From: Isoetes taiwanensis
Lineage: Eukaryota; Streptophyta; Lycopodiopsida; Isoetales; Isoetaceae
DNA: 64,000 bases
Assembly: GCA_021234155.1 (NCBI GenBank)
Contig: JAJEKV010000052.1
Span: 122,904 to 186,903 of the forward strand
Reading direction: 5' to 3'
Below are positions 62,907-64,000 of this stretch, in pieces. Position numbers and translations under genes: made by a program. A model generated the notes under the pieces. It was not told where the DNA came from, ran no database searches, and was given only the letters and a program-made list of their open reading frames with translations. Positions within the stretch are counted from its first letter, which is position 1. Every line of letters starts with the position of its first letter.

Positions 62907-63215
62907 TTCAAAGGCAGGTATGATGAGTGAACAAGAGACAAAGGTTATGATTCTTGGCACAAGGAGCAAACCGCGATTTTACTTCTGAGAGGGCATGCCA
63001 TTGGAAGCCGTAACATCTTTTAAATATTTAGGGGTATTTTTTAGTAGCAATTATTTATGGGATGAATGCATAGAGTAGCGATCTGATGTCGCTTAAGGCA
63101 CTATGTGCAATGCAAAACAATGTGTCATAAAAATACATCTCTGGAATTGGAATTTGAAGAAGCGACTCTATAGATCACTTGTACAAAACAATTATACTAT
63201 ACTGAAAATACTTGA
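62907..63215 (+). pseudogene. LINE reverse transcriptase fragment
   Basis: Frame pieces read ETKVMILGTRSKPRFYF, then a stop, then MPLEAVTSFKYLGVFFSSNY (63011-63060) and, after more stops, LKKRLYRSLVQNNYTIL. The SFKYLGVxFS motif with following basic and SLV segments is the thumb region after the catalytic box in non-LTR RTs, similar in type to the fragment in the array. The catalytic box itself is not present. Stop codons at several points mark it as decayed. Confidence 0.7.
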
Positions 63216-64000
63216 TTTACTTGGCGTTCTTTGAAACGCATAAATTAGGAATGTGTAAATGATGTTCAAAAGGAGGATGAGACACCCTAAAGGGATTGGT
63301 CCCTAACTCCATTTCCTTTCTTAATCAATAAGAACCTCTAACCACGTGAAATTCTAGAATAGTCTTCAAAAACATAGTGTGTTCTAAGCTCTTTTCCTTC
63401 CAGCCTTTAATCTCTTACAAAATAATAACATAATGACAATAACACATGAATTTAACACACTTTAGACATAGTGAATGCTGCTCATTATCCGTCTACACTC
63501 TGCCAGCGAATTAAGTCCAGATCCACTATTGTGAATTCCGGGCCAGATAAGTGTATACATAATCTAAAATGCAACACATACTAATAAAAGCCGCAGGTAC
63601 CATAATCATTTTGTATTACTAGAATGTGCTACTTGACAAAAGAACGATTGTGGCCATACTTACAAAACCATTACATGATGAAAGGGTCCATAAACGTAAA
63701 TTCGAGATGTGAAGAGAGCATGGACGAAGAAAAAATGGCATTAGGGAGAAATTAGCGTCCATATATTGTGCTGCTAGTGGTTCTGCTACAATAAATGAAG
63801 AGTTTCCGAAGATGATGAAGTATAGCTCTTAGTATTGCAGTAATTAAGATAAATAACAGTTGTAATGCGAATCGAGATATATTCTGTTGGTAAGTGTATG
63901 TAATTTCCTCTTGTTATAAATCTTCAATAGGGCATAAATATTTTCAATAGGATATCTACAATATTTGAAAGTACGCCGCAACTGAACGAAGCATAATGAA
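63216..64000. other. Degenerate minus-strand Helitron end and AT-rich spacer
   Basis: ACTTGGCGTTCTTTG followed by a CATAAATTAGG variant at about 63219-63250 matches the minus-strand Helitron 3' end at 47430. No intact CTAG is present. The rest has no recognised feature. Confidence 0.4.

Overview
The window is non-coding, repeat-packed nuclear DNA of a land plant. Evidence: plant-type LINE reverse transcriptase and zf-RVT fragments, a decayed linker histone H1, a pentatricopeptide-repeat (PPR) relic, many Helitron-type termini, long microsatellites and AT-rich spacer. Nested decayed transposons without an intact gene suggest a large genome, possibly a fern or other seed-free plant; the species cannot be settled by eye. 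I find no gene I would call intact. Nearly all long open frames are low-complexity translations of polypurine/polypyrimidine DNA, which rarely contains stop codons.

Layout. 1-16.8 kb: a complex tandem array of five copies (4.1, 4.3, 3.1, 3.3 kb and a truncated fifth) of one unit. Each unit has pyrimidine tracts and most have an (ATTCAT)n tract; copies 1-2 and copies 3-4 carry different middle cassettes. 16.8-19.1 kb: pyrimidine tract, then a frameshifted LINE RT fragment. 19.0-28.1 kb: cluster of non-autonomous Helitron-like elements, several built around 0.35-1.5 kb polypurine cores, some joined head to tail. 28-33 kb: unassigned DNA with a dispersed repeat (29.6 kb, again at 61.2 kb) and one 171-codon frame of unknown identity. 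33-39.5 kb: Helitron 5' end, linker histone H1 pseudogene, and two minus-strand L1-type LINE 3' fragments with poly(A) tails. 39.9-42 kb: a full-length polypurine Helitron abutting another Helitron 5' end. 42-64 kb: AT-rich DNA with further Helitron termini, a SINE-like duplication, an inverted pair of ~0.85 kb repeats (48.3 and 56.6 kb), a PPR pseudogene (60.0 kb) and a LINE RT fragment (63 kb).

The most important global observation is a patchy loss of CAG/CTG (CWG) trinucleotides. Two array copies keep about 54 CWG sites in 1.57 kb, while the same segment of copy 1 has about 11. The missing sites are replaced by assorted substitutions and 1-4 nt indels (often CGG, CG or CCGG). The same lesion sits in the RT catalytic box, the H1 globular domain and the PPR frame. 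CWG is the plant CHG-methylation context, so this looks like consensus error at methylated cytosines, or, less likely, a real mutational process. Pseudogene calls in affected stretches should be treated with caution for that reason.
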